Assembly (NCBI GenBank): GCA_910579205.1
Contig: CAJTTD010000003.1
Coordinates: forward strand, 146,992 to 210,991
Direction of reading: 5' to 3'
DNA length: 64,000 nt
From: an uncultured Christensenella sp.
GTDB lineage: Bacteria; Bacillota; Clostridia; Christensenellales; Pumilibacteraceae
The notes under the pieces were generated by a model. The model saw only the letters and a program-made list of their open reading frames with translations, was not told where the DNA came from and ran no database searches. Within the stretch, counting starts at the first letter, position 1, and each line of letters starts with the position of its first letter. The translations under genes and the position numbers were made by a program. This document shows, piece after piece, positions 1-7,809 of the stretch.

Positions 1-262
1 AACCGTTGCCCGCGGGAACTACGTCGAGATGAGCGAGTATGCCTATGCATTCTTTGCCCTCGCCTACCTCGGCATACGCACAAGCCCCGTCTATGATCTC
101 CGCTTTAAGCCCGTAAGCCCGCGCTTTTTCAGTAAACCATTGGAGCGCGCGCAAGCACTGTTCGCCGTAAGGCGCGCCGTCCTTAGGCTCGCCGTACACG
201 CTGGGTATTGCGACTATCTCGGATAGATCGCTCAATATAAGATGGGATAATGATTCGTCCAT
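1..262 (-). CDS. M20 family dipeptidase, N-terminal part (gene runs off the window)
   Basis: Reading the minus strand from an ATG at 262 gives an open frame to the window edge, beginning MDESLSHLILSDLSEIVAIP and reaching GILAHLDVVPAGNG. The HLDVVPAG motif is the first metal-binding (H-x-D) motif of M20 peptidases of the PepV/Sapep dipeptidase type, and the N-terminal lead-in also fits that family. These are cytoplasmic zinc peptidases acting on short peptides. About 87 residues are present and the C-terminal catalytic and lid domains lie outside the window. A GGGGTGG stretch just upstream is the likely ribosome site. The gene is divergent from gltX, with 130 bases between them. Confidence 0.85.
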   Translation of the reverse strand, partial: MDESLSHLILSDLSEIVAIPSVYGEPKDGAPYGEQCLRALQWFTEKARAYGLKAEIIDGACAYAEVGEGKECIGILAHLDVVPAGNG

Positions 263-307
263 GACCACCCCGCTTTCATGTTTGCTCGCGCTAAAGCGTT
301 TATTCGC

Positions 308-336
308 TTGCGTTTTCGGCACAAACATTCTATAAT
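308..336 (+). promoter_or_regulatory. sigma-A promoter of the gltX operon
   Basis: TTGCGT at 308-313 and a perfect TATAAT at 331-336 are separated by 17 bases. They lie about 50 bases upstream of gltX, whose ATG at 393 is preceded by AAGGAGAG. Confidence 0.75.
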
Positions 337-392
337 GATTATATTCTTAACGATTATACCATAAGCAAAATTATTTTGTCAAGGAGAGACAA

Positions 393-1817
393 ATGGTTCG
401 CACAAGATTTGCACCGAGCCCCACGGGATACCTCCATATAGGCGGGCTGCGCACTGCGCTTTACGCATATCTGTTCGCCAAAAAGAACGGCGGCAAGTTT
501 ATTCTTCGCATAGAAGACACCGATCAAACGCGCGAAAAAGAAGGCGCGGTCGATGTTATAATAAAAGCGCTTGACAAGGCGGGCATACGCTACGACGAAG
601 GCCCTATAGTCGGCGGCGACTACGGTCCGTACGTTCAGTCCGAGCGCAAACAGATATACTTGGACTACGCGCAAAAACTGCTCGAGAGCGGCGACGCGTA
701 CTGCTGTTTTTGCACCAAGGAGCGGCTCGCCGATCTTCACGAACACGGCGCGACCAAGTACGATAAAAAATGTTTGCACATGTCAAAGTCCGAAGTGCAA
801 GAGCGCATAGCGCGCGGCGAACCGTACGTGATACGCCAAAACATACCCGAACACGGCTCAAGCACATATCACGACGAAGTATTCGGCGACGTTACCGTGG
901 ACTTTTCCGATCTCGAGGACAATATCCTCATCAAGTCGGACGGCATGCCCACGTACAACTTCGCCAACGTTATAGACGATCACTTGATGGGCATTACGCA
1001 CTGCATACGCGGTGTGGAGTATCTCATGTCCACGCCCAAGTACAATCTTTTGTACGACGCGCTCGGCTGGGAACGCCCCGTATACATCCACTTGCAGCCG
1101 ATAATGCGCGACGCTACGCACAAGCTGAGCAAGCGCGACGGCGACGCGGGGTTTGAAGACTTTTTAAACAAGGGCTTCCTCCCCCAAGCGATAGTCAATT
1201 ATATAGCCCTTCTCGGCTGGAATCCCAAAAACAACCGCGAAAAACTCGACATGGACGAGCTTATCGAGCTGTTTTCCATAGACGGCTTGCAAAAATCGTC
1301 GTCCATATTCGACGAAGTAAAAATGCGCTGGCTCAACTCGCTGTACATTAAAGAACTATCGCCTATGGACTTTCACGACATGGCTATGCCCTATTACGAA
1401 AAACTGTACGCGGGACGAGATATCGACTACGCATATCTTTCGGAGCTTTTGCAGTCGCGCGTGGAAATACTGTCCGACATAAAAGAGCGCGCGGCGTTTT
1501 TGGACGCGTTCGACGGCAATGCGGAAAAGCCGTTCGATTTTACGCTGTTCGTCAATAAAAAATGGAAAACGGACGAAGCAATGGCAAAACAAATGATGGA
1601 CGGCTGCATAGCCGCTACCAAAAGCGACGACATATCCGCCGCGCTCAACAGTCTGGCGGAAGCCAACGGGCTGAAAAAAGGACAAGTACTGTGGATATAC
1701 CGCATAGCGCTTACGGGCGCGGCAGCCACTCCCGGCGGCGGCGAAGAAATGGTAAAACTGTTCGGCAAGGACGAAGCCTTGCGCCGTCTCGAAAAAGTAA
1801 AACGCGCGCTCGCATAA
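393..1817 (+). CDS. gltX: glutamyl-tRNA synthetase
   Basis: Class I aminoacyl-tRNA synthetase that charges tRNA-Glu with glutamate in the cytoplasm; in many Bacillota it also charges tRNA-Gln for later amidation. The protein has 474 residues, normal for the family. It opens with the HIGH-type motif FAPSPTGYLHIGG (residues 7-18) and has the KMSKS-type loop HKLSKRDGD near residue 243. A Cys-rich stretch (CCFCTKER then KKC) around residues 105-130 matches the position of the zinc-binding insert of some GluRS. The start follows AAGGAGAG by 4 bases. It is the first gene of a gltX-ridA-divIC/ftsB cluster. No gatCAB genes are in the window, so whether it is discriminating cannot be judged. Confidence 0.97.
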   Translation: MVRTRFAPSPTGYLHIGGLRTALYAYLFAKKNGGKFILRIEDTDQTREKEGAVDVIIKALDKAGIRYDEGPIVGGDYGPYVQSERKQIYLDYAQKLLESGDAYCCFCTKERLADLHEHGATKYDKKCLHMSKSEVQERIARGEPYVIRQNIPEHGSSTYHDEVFGDVTVDFSDLEDNILIKSDGMPTYNFANVIDDHLMGITHCIRGVEYLMSTPKYNLLYDALGWERPVYIHLQPIMRDATHKLSKRDGDAGFEDFLNKGFLPQAIVNYIALLGWNPKNNREKLDMDELIELFSIDGLQKSSSIFDEVKMRWLNSLYIKELSPMDFHDMAMPYYEKLYAGRDIDYAYLSELLQSRVEILSDIKERAAFLDAFDGNAEKPFDFTLFVNKKWKTDEAMAKQMMDGCIAATKSDDISAALNSLAEANGLKKGQVLWIYRIALTGAAATPGGGEEMVKLFGKDEALRRLEKVKRALA

Positions 1818-1839
1818 AGCGCAAATATAAGGAGCAGTC

Positions 1840-2226
1840 ATGAACAAAACGGAAATATCCACCGACAAAGCGCCGAAAGCCATAGGTCCGTATTCTCAAG
1901 CCATAACCGTAAACGGCATGCTGTACGCGTCGGGTCAAATACCCATAGATCCCGCGAGCGGTCAAATAGTAAGCGACGACATCACGGCGCAGACCCGCCG
2001 CGCGCTCGACAACGTGGGCGCGCTTCTCGCCGCATGCAAGCTCGACTATAGCGACGTAGTAAAGACAACTGTATTCTTGACCGATCTCAATGATTTCGCT
2101 ACGGTCAACGGCATATACGGCGAATACTTTCGACAGCCCTATCCCGCCCGCAGCTGCGTTCAAGTAGCCAAGCTGCCCAAGGACGTGAAGATAGAAATAG
2201 AGATAGTCGCCAAGCTGCGCAGTTAG
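1840..2226 (+). CDS. ridA: RidA family enamine/imine deaminase
   Basis: A small trimeric cytoplasmic enzyme that hydrolyses reactive 2-aminoacrylate and other enamine/imine intermediates released by PLP enzymes. The 128-residue length is typical. The opening AIGPYSQAI, the central YASGQIPIDP and the C-terminal YPARSCVQVAKLP block are the family signatures, and the Arg in PARSCV is the conserved substrate carboxylate-binding residue. It lies 22 bases after gltX with its own AAGGAGC ribosome site, so co-transcription with gltX is likely. The ilvC gene elsewhere in the window belongs to branched-chain amino-acid synthesis, a pathway protected by RidA, but the two are not linked in an operon. Confidence 0.95.
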   Translation: MNKTEISTDKAPKAIGPYSQAITVNGMLYASGQIPIDPASGQIVSDDITAQTRRALDNVGALLAACKLDYSDVVKTTVFLTDLNDFATVNGIYGEYFRQPYPARSCVQVAKLPKDVKIEIEIVAKLRS

Positions 2227-2273
2227 CGCAAAAGCGCTTGACAAACGCGCGATAACGGAGGTAAACTTACCTT

Positions 2274-2579
2274 ATGGCAATCAGCAAAAGATCCACATCT
2301 GATAATCAAAATAATAAGACCGTCATGAAGATAGTGATAGCGGGCTTGTCCGTATTGCTTGCGTTATTCATAGTCGCGCTGATAATCAACTTGGTCAGAT
2401 TAAGCGCGGCAAACGGCAGACGGGACGAGTTAGCCGCGCAGTCGGAGATGCTCGACGCGCTTATCGACGACAACAACGCGCGGATAGACTACTACCAGAC
2501 GGCGGAGTTTATCGAGCAATACGCGCGCGAATATCTCGATATGGTATACCGCGGCGAAATAATAATCGAAGTAGAGTAA
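2274..2579 (+). CDS. septum formation initiator family protein (DivIC/FtsB-like)
   Basis: A 101-residue bitopic protein. It has a short polar N-terminus, one transmembrane helix (about residues 20-42, rich in V, I, L and A), then a heptad-like coiled coil, and an extracytoplasmic tail ending YLDMVYRGEIIIEVE. This is the layout of DivIC/FtsB proteins, which form the FtsQLB/DivIB-FtsL-DivIC complex that activates septal peptidoglycan synthesis. A GGAGG sits about 12 bases before the ATG, slightly far. The gene follows ridA by 47 bases. Assignment within the DivIC/FtsL/FtsB group rests on layout and length, since these proteins diverge strongly in sequence. Confidence 0.75.
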   Translation: MAISKRSTSDNQNNKTVMKIVIAGLSVLLALFIVALIINLVRLSAANGRRDELAAQSEMLDALIDDNNARIDYYQTAEFIEQYAREYLDMVYRGEIIIEVE

Positions 2580-2610
2580 ATTGGGTATTATTATACCCCG
2601 ATGTAAGCCT

Positions 2611-2647
2611 CGGACACGGGCGCGACTGTACGTAGCGTCCGTTTTTT
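2611..2647 (+). terminator. possible weak terminator or attenuator before ppx
   Basis: CGGAC at 2611 pairs with GTCCG, and an inner GGGCGC pairs with GCGTCC through one G-T wobble, followed by six T. The stem is short and imperfect. The T-run ends directly at the alternative upstream ATG of the next gene, which argues that the real start of that gene is further downstream, at 2675. Confidence 0.35.
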
Positions 2648-2674
2648 ATGCGACATAACGCTAAAGGTGCGATC

Positions 2675-3541
2675 ATGAAAAGTAAAAACACGACGGCGAC
2701 AGATATACGCGCCGCGATAGACATAGGTTCCAACTCCGTCCGCCTCGCAATGTCGGACGGCGAAAGACGCTCGCATATAACAAAGCTCGCAAACGGCATA
2801 GAAAGCACTTCCCGTCTGTCGCCGAGCGGCATTACCGCCACAGTAGCCGCGCTTGCCGAATACGCGAAGATTTGCGCCGAAAAGGGCTGTAAAAAGATCG
2901 CCGTATTCGCTACCGAAGCGGTACGACGCGCAAAAGACGGGCTTGATTTTTGCAAGCTCGTTAAAGACTCGACGGGGCTGACGGTAGTGATAGCGTCGCC
3001 CGAAACGGAAGCGCGGCTCGCGCTTTACGGCGCGGTAAAACCGCAAGGATGCGTAACTGTCGCCGATCTCGGCGGCGGCAGCATGGAAGTTATTTCGTCG
3101 CGCGACGGCGTAACTCCCGATCTTGCCAAGAGTTTGCCGCTCGGCGTCGTCGTGCTCAAAAACAAATTTCAAGGCGACTACCGCGCCGCCATAGACGCCG
3201 CGCCGTCGCTCTTGGACGGCTACGGCAATATACCCGACTATCCGTTGGTAATGTCGGGCGGGAGCGCATGCGCCATAGCCGCCGCAATAATAAATCTTGC
3301 GGTGTACGACCGAGCCAAGATAAACGGCGTTAAGATATCGGCAAAAGAATTGGACGACAATATGCCGCTGCTTTTACACAAAAATCTCGCACTGTTCCGC
3401 CCCGTCGCGGCAAACCGCGCCGACACTATCCCATACGGCGCTATAATAATACAAGCGCTCGTAAACCGCATCGGCGCGAACGAATTTTATGTATCAGATT
3501 CGGGAAACCTCGAAGCGATGCTGGGCGGCTTCGAGTTTTAA
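2675..3541 (+). CDS. Ppx/GppA family exopolyphosphatase
   Basis: A member of the ASKHA fold (sugar kinase/Hsp70/actin). It hydrolyses polyphosphate and/or pppGpp. The N-terminal AAIDIGSNSVRLAM is the phosphate 1 loop, and the central VTVADLGGGSMEVIS is the phosphate 2 motif; VFATEAVRRAKDG is also typical. With 288 residues from this start it corresponds to the two-lobed catalytic core without the C-terminal HD domain of long Ppx. The ATG at 2675 is chosen because AAAGGTG lies 6 bases upstream, whereas the in-frame ATG at 2648 sits on the T-run of a hairpin and has no ribosome site. It is convergent with the gerQ-like gene, 24 bases apart. Confidence 0.9.
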   Translation: MKSKNTTATDIRAAIDIGSNSVRLAMSDGERRSHITKLANGIESTSRLSPSGITATVAALAEYAKICAEKGCKKIAVFATEAVRRAKDGLDFCKLVKDSTGLTVVIASPETEARLALYGAVKPQGCVTVADLGGGSMEVISSRDGVTPDLAKSLPLGVVVLKNKFQGDYRAAIDAAPSLLDGYGNIPDYPLVMSGGSACAIAAAIINLAVYDRAKINGVKISAKELDDNMPLLLHKNLALFRPVAANRADTIPYGAIIIQALVNRIGANEFYVSDSGNLEAMLGGFEF

Positions 3542-3564
3542 AGCCGTTTTACGTAAACTCCCTA

Positions 3565-3828
3565 TCAGTAAAAGGTGGCGAACCGTATGGAAAAGATGTC
3601 GCCGAGACAAATATTGTTTCCGCACATCAGTCCGACGTACGCATTGCCGACTATGTAAATATCTCCGCATATCGTGCGTATAGAGCCGTCGAATAACGAT
3701 ATCTCTATTTTTACGCGCTTGCCCATGTTAGCCGCAAAAAGCTGTTTCCAAGTGCCGACGTTGTTGGGCGCGTTAAAGTCGGGCAGCGGGTCGGGAAAGT
3801 TGATCTCAACCGGTCTTTGACATTCCAT
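3565..3828 (-). CDS. GerQ-like spore coat protein
   Basis: An 87-residue protein starting MECQRPVEINFPDPLP, with GGAGG correctly placed before the ATG. The C-terminal part (WKQLFAANMGKRVKIEISLF, then GDIYIVGNAYVGLM) resembles the core of Bacillus GerQ. GerQ is a spore coat protein that is cross-linked by transglutaminase and is needed to localise the cortex-lytic enzyme CwlJ. The similarity is modest and recognised by eye. The strong support is context: it lies directly downstream of a CwlJ-type hydrolase on the same strand, the pairing known in some Bacillus species. The upstream in-frame ATG at 3897 would add 23 residues but has no ribosome site. Confidence 0.6.
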   Translation of the reverse strand: MECQRPVEINFPDPLPDFNAPNNVGTWKQLFAANMGKRVKIEISLFDGSIRTICGDIYIVGNAYVGLMCGNNICLGDIFSIRFATFY

Positions 3829-3918
3829 ATTTAAAGCCTCCGAAAAATTTATTCGCGACGGGCAAGCTTTACAGCGCAAAAAAACGCCGCGTCGCATGCT
3901 CCTCGCGGTATGTAACGA

Positions 3919-4329
3919 TCAAGACTGAAAATAACTGCTCGTAGGCGAGTAAAAGCAGTGATTGCCTATGCGCGTGCGAAGATATCCGTTATTGTTGGGG
4001 AAATTGGTCCTGCACGTAACGGAATACGGATTATAAAACCACAGCGAGTCTTGCACGTCGCCCAGCCGTCCGCCGTTCATAGCCCATTGCGCTATGCCGT
4101 AATGTATGGGTTCGGGCGTTAGGTTGTATACGCTCTGAGGCTGGTCGGTAGCGCACTCGAATTGCCGCGGCGCAAATACCACGTCAGATACGGTGTTGTA
4201 TCTGCCGTACTCGCCTTGCCGCACGTTTACTCTGTTCATAACGACGGACGCAACGGCGCTCATGCCTATCTCGCCTTCGCCGCCCGCCTCGCATTTTATA
4301 AGCCGTGCCAACAATTCCAAATCGTTCAT
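3919..4329 (-). CDS. cwlJ: CwlJ/SleB-type spore cortex-lytic cell wall hydrolase
   Basis: A 136-residue protein of the Hydrolase_2 (SleB/CwlJ) family, which degrades muramic-delta-lactam cortex peptidoglycan during germination. Visible family marks are LARLIKCEAGGEGEIGM (containing the catalytic Glu), VASVVMNRV, and the C-terminal LWFYNPYS and GNHCFYSPT blocks. There is no signal peptide and no peptidoglycan-binding domain, so it is CwlJ-like (made in the mother cell and placed in the coat) rather than the secreted SleB. AAGGGTT precedes the ATG. Its neighbour is the GerQ-like gene, expected to act with it. Sporulation control (sigma-E or sigma-K) is expected, but I cannot point to a convincing promoter. 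Confidence 0.88.
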   Translation of the reverse strand: MNDLELLARLIKCEAGGEGEIGMSAVASVVMNRVNVRQGEYGRYNTVSDVVFAPRQFECATDQPQSVYNLTPEPIHYGIAQWAMNGGRLGDVQDSLWFYNPYSVTCRTNFPNNNGYLRTRIGNHCFYSPTSSYFQS

Positions 4330-4377
4330 AACCCTTTTTATGCCGTCGCGAACGATAATGTTAAAACTATTTGCACA

Positions 4378-4404
4378 AAGAAAAAAGCGGAACGCGTCCG
4401 CTTT
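4378..4404 (-). terminator. rho-independent terminator after the OLD nuclease gene
   Basis: On the minus strand AAAGCGGA pairs with TCCGCTTT around a five-base loop (84-91 and 97-104 in line 4381), followed by TTTTTTC. It overlaps the stop codon of the gene ending at 4403. Confidence 0.7.
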
Positions 4405-5944
4405 ATATTTTTTTCAATCCCATTCGCTCAAAAAGTTTACGAAAGTTGTCGAGCGTTTTTTTGCTCACTTCGCGCGCGCTCTTTACGGCGTTTATCCGTT
4501 CGCGCGATACTTTGCCTTTGTGAAAAAACTTTCTGTCCTCGGCGGCGAACATGTTTTCAAGCTCCCCGCCCGAGCCGTTGCCTATAAAAATGCAATCGTC
4601 GCTTTCTGTCATTGCTTTTATGCATTCTTCGTAATTGGAGTGCGTGCGCACATACTCGTCGTTCTTGTACTTGTTGTCGTTGTCCGCGATCGCCTTGAAC
4701 TTGATCTGATTCTTTATGCAAAGATAGGCTAACTGTATTATGGATTCGCCGTCGCAAACGTGTATCTTGTGGTGTCGCATGTCGTATCCCAAAAGACCCG
4801 AAAACTTTTTTATGCACGCCTCGTCGGTTACGCCTTCCACAAGCACTATCGTTTTGGCTATATTAAACAGTATGTCAGTCGTGCGAAGCTCGCCCAGCTC
4901 CTTGCGTATCTCTTGACTGAGTTCGTTTTCCGAATCGAACGTTTTCGCTTGCGTTCCGTTTTTGCCGTTGCTGAGACTTATTATGTTGCGCCAATCTGAC
5001 GGGATCATGTACGGGCTGTGCGTCGATATAAATACGCTCACTCCGCGCCGCGCAAGCGCGCTCAGCTCGTCGCGCAATTCCGCTTGCGCTTGCGGGTGCA
5101 AAAACGCGCCCGGCTCGTCTATGAACAGTCTGTCTCCCGTTCTCAAAAGCCGGCGCACTATAACGAAAGTCAAATACCATCTGCGCCCCAAACTCGTTTC
5201 GGATACGGGCACTTGTTTTCCGCCCGCTTCCGTAACGAACAGTTCCAATCGCCCGCCGCACAGCTTGAGCGAATAGCCCAATATCTCGTCGATATCGAAG
5301 TCGGGCACTATGCGCGATAAAAACTCTCCGTTTACCGCGGCGGCTATATCGCCCAGCCTATCTTCATCCGAAATGTCCCGCACCGTCTCGTCCGCCGCTA
5401 TCAATTTTTTATCGCGCAAAAAACCGTCTATCGCCGCGGCGACGGGGCTTATCGAATTAAAGTCGCGCTCTACGCGCTCTTGCGAAAATGTCCGCACACC
5501 GCCGAAGAGCAGCGCGCTCTCGTTGTCTATAAAATAGCATTTGCCGCCGTCGCGCACAGCGCGCCTAAAAAATTCGCACTCTTTACTGTCGTTCTCAAAA
5601 GTTCTCCACACATCGCCGTCGCGAGCGTCCGCGGTCATCGTCGTCTTGCCGTCGCGTGCGGCAAGCTCCAACGTTCCGCCTATGCGATCGACGCTCAAAG
5701 CCTTTGCGATCTGCGCACGGTCGCCGTCGTCGAGATCGAATACATAACGCGCCGCAACGCTATCTTTATTTGCGATGTCGCACGGCATGGGATATGCCAA
5801 CGCAAATCTTACCGCTTTCAGAAGGTTGGATTTGCCGCTGCCGTTTTTACCGATAAACGCCAAAACGCGCGGTTCTTTAACGTCTATGCGCACGGGATGT
5901 TCTATAGACTTATAACAGTCGATGTACAGTCGGATAAGCTTCAC
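4403..5944 (-). CDS. OLD-family ATPase/TOPRIM nuclease
   Basis: A 513-residue protein with an ABC/SMC-like ATPase half followed by a TOPRIM half, the architecture of overcoming-lysogenization-defect (OLD) nucleases. The Walker A is GKNGSGKS (residues 33-40). The Walker B region reads LFIDEPGAFLHPQAQ, followed by the His-loop VFISTHSPYM. The TOPRIM part has the conserved acidic residue in IVLVEGVTDEACIK and an acidic motif FKAIADNDNKY in place of the usual D-x-D. OLD proteins cleave DNA, and several act in phage defence with or without a partner helicase; none is adjacent here, so a stand-alone (class 1) OLD is inferred. Start is GTG with GGGAGGG upstream. It is last in the minus-strand run from metG. 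Confidence 0.85.
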   Translation of the reverse strand: MKLIRLYIDCYKSIEHPVRIDVKEPRVLAFIGKNGSGKSNLLKAVRFALAYPMPCDIANKDSVAARYVFDLDDGDRAQIAKALSVDRIGGTLELAARDGKTTMTADARDGDVWRTFENDSKECEFFRRAVRDGGKCYFIDNESALLFGGVRTFSQERVERDFNSISPVAAAIDGFLRDKKLIAADETVRDISDEDRLGDIAAAVNGEFLSRIVPDFDIDEILGYSLKLCGGRLELFVTEAGGKQVPVSETSLGRRWYLTFVIVRRLLRTGDRLFIDEPGAFLHPQAQAELRDELSALARRGVSVFISTHSPYMIPSDWRNIISLSNGKNGTQAKTFDSENELSQEIRKELGELRTTDILFNIAKTIVLVEGVTDEACIKKFSGLLGYDMRHHKIHVCDGESIIQLAYLCIKNQIKFKAIADNDNKYKNDEYVRTHSNYEECIKAMTESDDCIFIGNGSGGELENMFAAEDRKFFHKGKVSRERINAVKSAREVSKKTLDNFRKLFERMGLKKI

Positions 5945-5971
5945 GTCGCCCTCCCAAAAAACATATGCGCG

Positions 5972-6283
5972 TCAATCGCCGCGCCATTGATAACGCTCGA
6001 GGTCGACGACATTATCATCAACTTTGACCCCTTCCGCCTCGAGCAATCTTTTTTGCACTTCCGCGCCGCCGAACGCAAACGACGGAGCAAGCCCGCCTCG
6101 CCTATTGACCACGCGATGGCACGGCACTGTGATAGGCTCGGGGTTTACGTGAAGTGCGTAACCCACTACCCGCGATGCGCGCTTGTTGCCCGCCATGATC
6201 GCTATCTGACCGTACGTAGCGACGCGCCCCTTAGGGATACGCTTTACCGCATCGTACACTTTGGAATAAAAATTATCCCCCAC
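5972..6283 (-). CDS. MGMT-family alkyltransferase-like protein with an intact PCHR motif
   Basis: About 103 residues, matching only the DNA-binding/active-site domain of O6-alkylguanine-DNA alkyltransferase: FYSKVYDAVKRIPKGRVATY, then helix-turn-helix residues ASRVVGYAL, then the active-site motif ITVPCHRVVNRRG. True ATL proteins carry Trp or Ala in place of Cys; here the Cys is kept, so direct methyl transfer is possible even though the usual N-terminal domain is missing. The frame overlaps the end of the upstream PH gene. I prefer the GTG at 6283 because GAGG lies 7 bases before it, while the TTG at 6289 would be only 2 bases away from it. Confidence 0.85.
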   Translation of the reverse strand: MGDNFYSKVYDAVKRIPKGRVATYGQIAIMAGNKRASRVVGYALHVNPEPITVPCHRVVNRRGGLAPSFAFGGAEVQKRLLEAEGVKVDDNVVDLERYQWRGD

Positions 6284-6285
6284 GG

Positions 6286-6780
6286 TCAAGCCTCGTTGCT
6301 TTTAGCGTCCGACTGCGTTTTGTCTGTCGTACCGTTATCTTGAGCCGTTTGCTTCAAAAAGTCCGCGGCGGCTTGCGCATCGAAAACATGCTTCAGTTTT
6401 AGCCGTTTCGATCTGCCTTTGTCGTCCTTTCCCGATACCGTGATAGTTCCCGTAGTAAGATCCTTTTCGTAAAAAGCGCGGCGGTATCTTACAGACTTTA
6501 TACCGTCAAGCGGCATGCTTTTGCGCTTGCTTTTTGTCTTTATCACTACGCGCGAATTATAAACAGTATATGTCTGCTCCACGCCGAACGCGAATATTAT
6601 AGATATCCCGCCGAGCGCCACGACCGCCACGGCTATAACTATACCGAGCGGTATGGACACGGCGCACAGCCCGAGCGCGCCGCCCGCTATCACGAGCGCG
6701 ACAAGCGATCTTATGATGACGGCTTCGCGTCGGTACGCCTTGTAATTCATTACAAACTGATATAATATCTTTTCTTCCAT
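6286..6780 (-). CDS. membrane protein with bacterial PH-like domain
   Basis: 164 residues. Two adjacent hydrophobic helices (about residues 22-45 and 46-68) are followed by a beta-rich soluble domain with the pattern TYTVYNSRVVIKT, MPLDGIKSVRYRR and GTITVSGKD, which resembles bacterial PH (bPH) domains found behind one or two membrane helices. The C-terminus is polar and low-complexity. Function is not known; a membrane-anchored lipid or protein-binding role is only an inference from the fold. AGGAGC precedes the ATG. It sits between an Na+/Ca2+ exchanger-like gene (7 bases upstream) and the MGMT-like gene, which it overlaps. Confidence 0.6.
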   Translation of the reverse strand: MEEKILYQFVMNYKAYRREAVIIRSLVALVIAGGALGLCAVSIPLGIVIAVAVVALGGISIIFAFGVEQTYTVYNSRVVIKTKSKRKSMPLDGIKSVRYRRAFYEKDLTTGTITVSGKDDKGRSKRLKLKHVFDAQAAADFLKQTAQDNGTTDKTQSDAKSNEA

Positions 6781-6787
6781 AACGCTC

Positions 6788-7789
6788 CTATACGGCGATA
6801 ACGCCCGTTGTTATCAAGAGGAACAACACGTACATGACGGGCGGCAGCAAATTGAGCGCAAACACCCATATAGACCCGCCGCGCGACGCGCCGCTCTTGT
6901 TTTTGACCGCCATCATGCAAATAGTGGAGAGGGCGGCGATAGCTCCGAATATCAGTAAGCACGCCGATTCGGTGTTCAATACGTATATCCCCGTCGAGTC
7001 GGGCATAAACGAAAACACATCCGCGACGAACAGTATGGTAAAATTGAAGATATTAGAGCCTATTATATTGCCCGCCGCCGCGTCGTAATTGCCGCGGTGG
7101 CAAAGCGTGATGGACGAGATAAGCTCGGGCAAACTCGTAGCCACGCCCAAAAACAGCGCGCCCGCAAAAGTTTTGCCGAGGCTGAGCTTGTCCGACACTA
7201 TATCGGTAAGATACGTCATGCAAATGGATGTGCCTATAAGCACGACTGCGCATATGATAAATCGAGTAACCGCTTGTTTTAAAGACAGCCCCTCGTCTTT
7301 ACTTTCCGACTGTTCGGAAGTCTTGGGCATTTTGCGTATAAAAAGAACGTACAGCACCAAGATCGCGGGCGAAACCGCCGTATACCACCCGATCTTTAAA
7401 TAATCGCCCAAACACAGTCCGAGCGCGACCAAGCCGTACATGCATACGACCACGGCGAGCGCTATGTAGTAAAACTTGGAAAACTCGGCTTTTTTCAGTC
7501 CGCGGCAAAATATGGCGAGCATTACGCCGAAAAATGCGAAGTTGATAAGATTAGAGCCTAAAATATTGCCTATGACGAGCGAGTTTTCCTTAACTACCCA
7601 CACCGCCGACAGCGAAGTGAAAAGTTCGGGCAAGCTCGTAACCGCGGCAAGCATCACGCCGCCTATAAACGCGCCCGAAATATTGCTCTTGGCGTCTATT
7701 ATGTCTACGTACTTGCCGAGCTTGATCGATAGCGCCACCACTATCGCGACAGCAGCAATATATAAAATGTAAACCAATGCATCGGGCAT
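6788..7789 (-). CDS. calcium/sodium antiporter, CaCA/YrbG family
   Basis: A 333-residue polytopic membrane protein with ten or so hydrophobic helices and the two inverted alpha-repeats of the CaCA superfamily. The first reads AAVTSLPELFTSL then GNILGSNLINF, and the second LGVATSLPELISSI then GNIIGSNIFNF. The Glu in each SLPEL and the Asn in GSN are the ion-binding residues. Such proteins exchange Na+ (and sometimes K+) for Ca2+ across the cytoplasmic membrane. A loop with charged residues (KMPKTSEQSESKDEG) separates the halves. It lies in the minus-strand run between the radical SAM gene and the PH protein. Confidence 0.93.
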   Translation of the reverse strand: MPDALVYILYIAAVAIVVALSIKLGKYVDIIDAKSNISGAFIGGVMLAAVTSLPELFTSLSAVWVVKENSLVIGNILGSNLINFAFFGVMLAIFCRGLKKAEFSKFYYIALAVVVCMYGLVALGLCLGDYLKIGWYTAVSPAILVLYVLFIRKMPKTSEQSESKDEGLSLKQAVTRFIICAVVLIGTSICMTYLTDIVSDKLSLGKTFAGALFLGVATSLPELISSITLCHRGNYDAAAGNIIGSNIFNFTILFVADVFSFMPDSTGIYVLNTESACLLIFGAIAALSTICMMAVKNKSGASRGGSIWVFALNLLPPVMYVLFLLITTGVIAV

Positions 7790-7809
7790 TGCCGACAGTC
7801 GCCTCCCGC

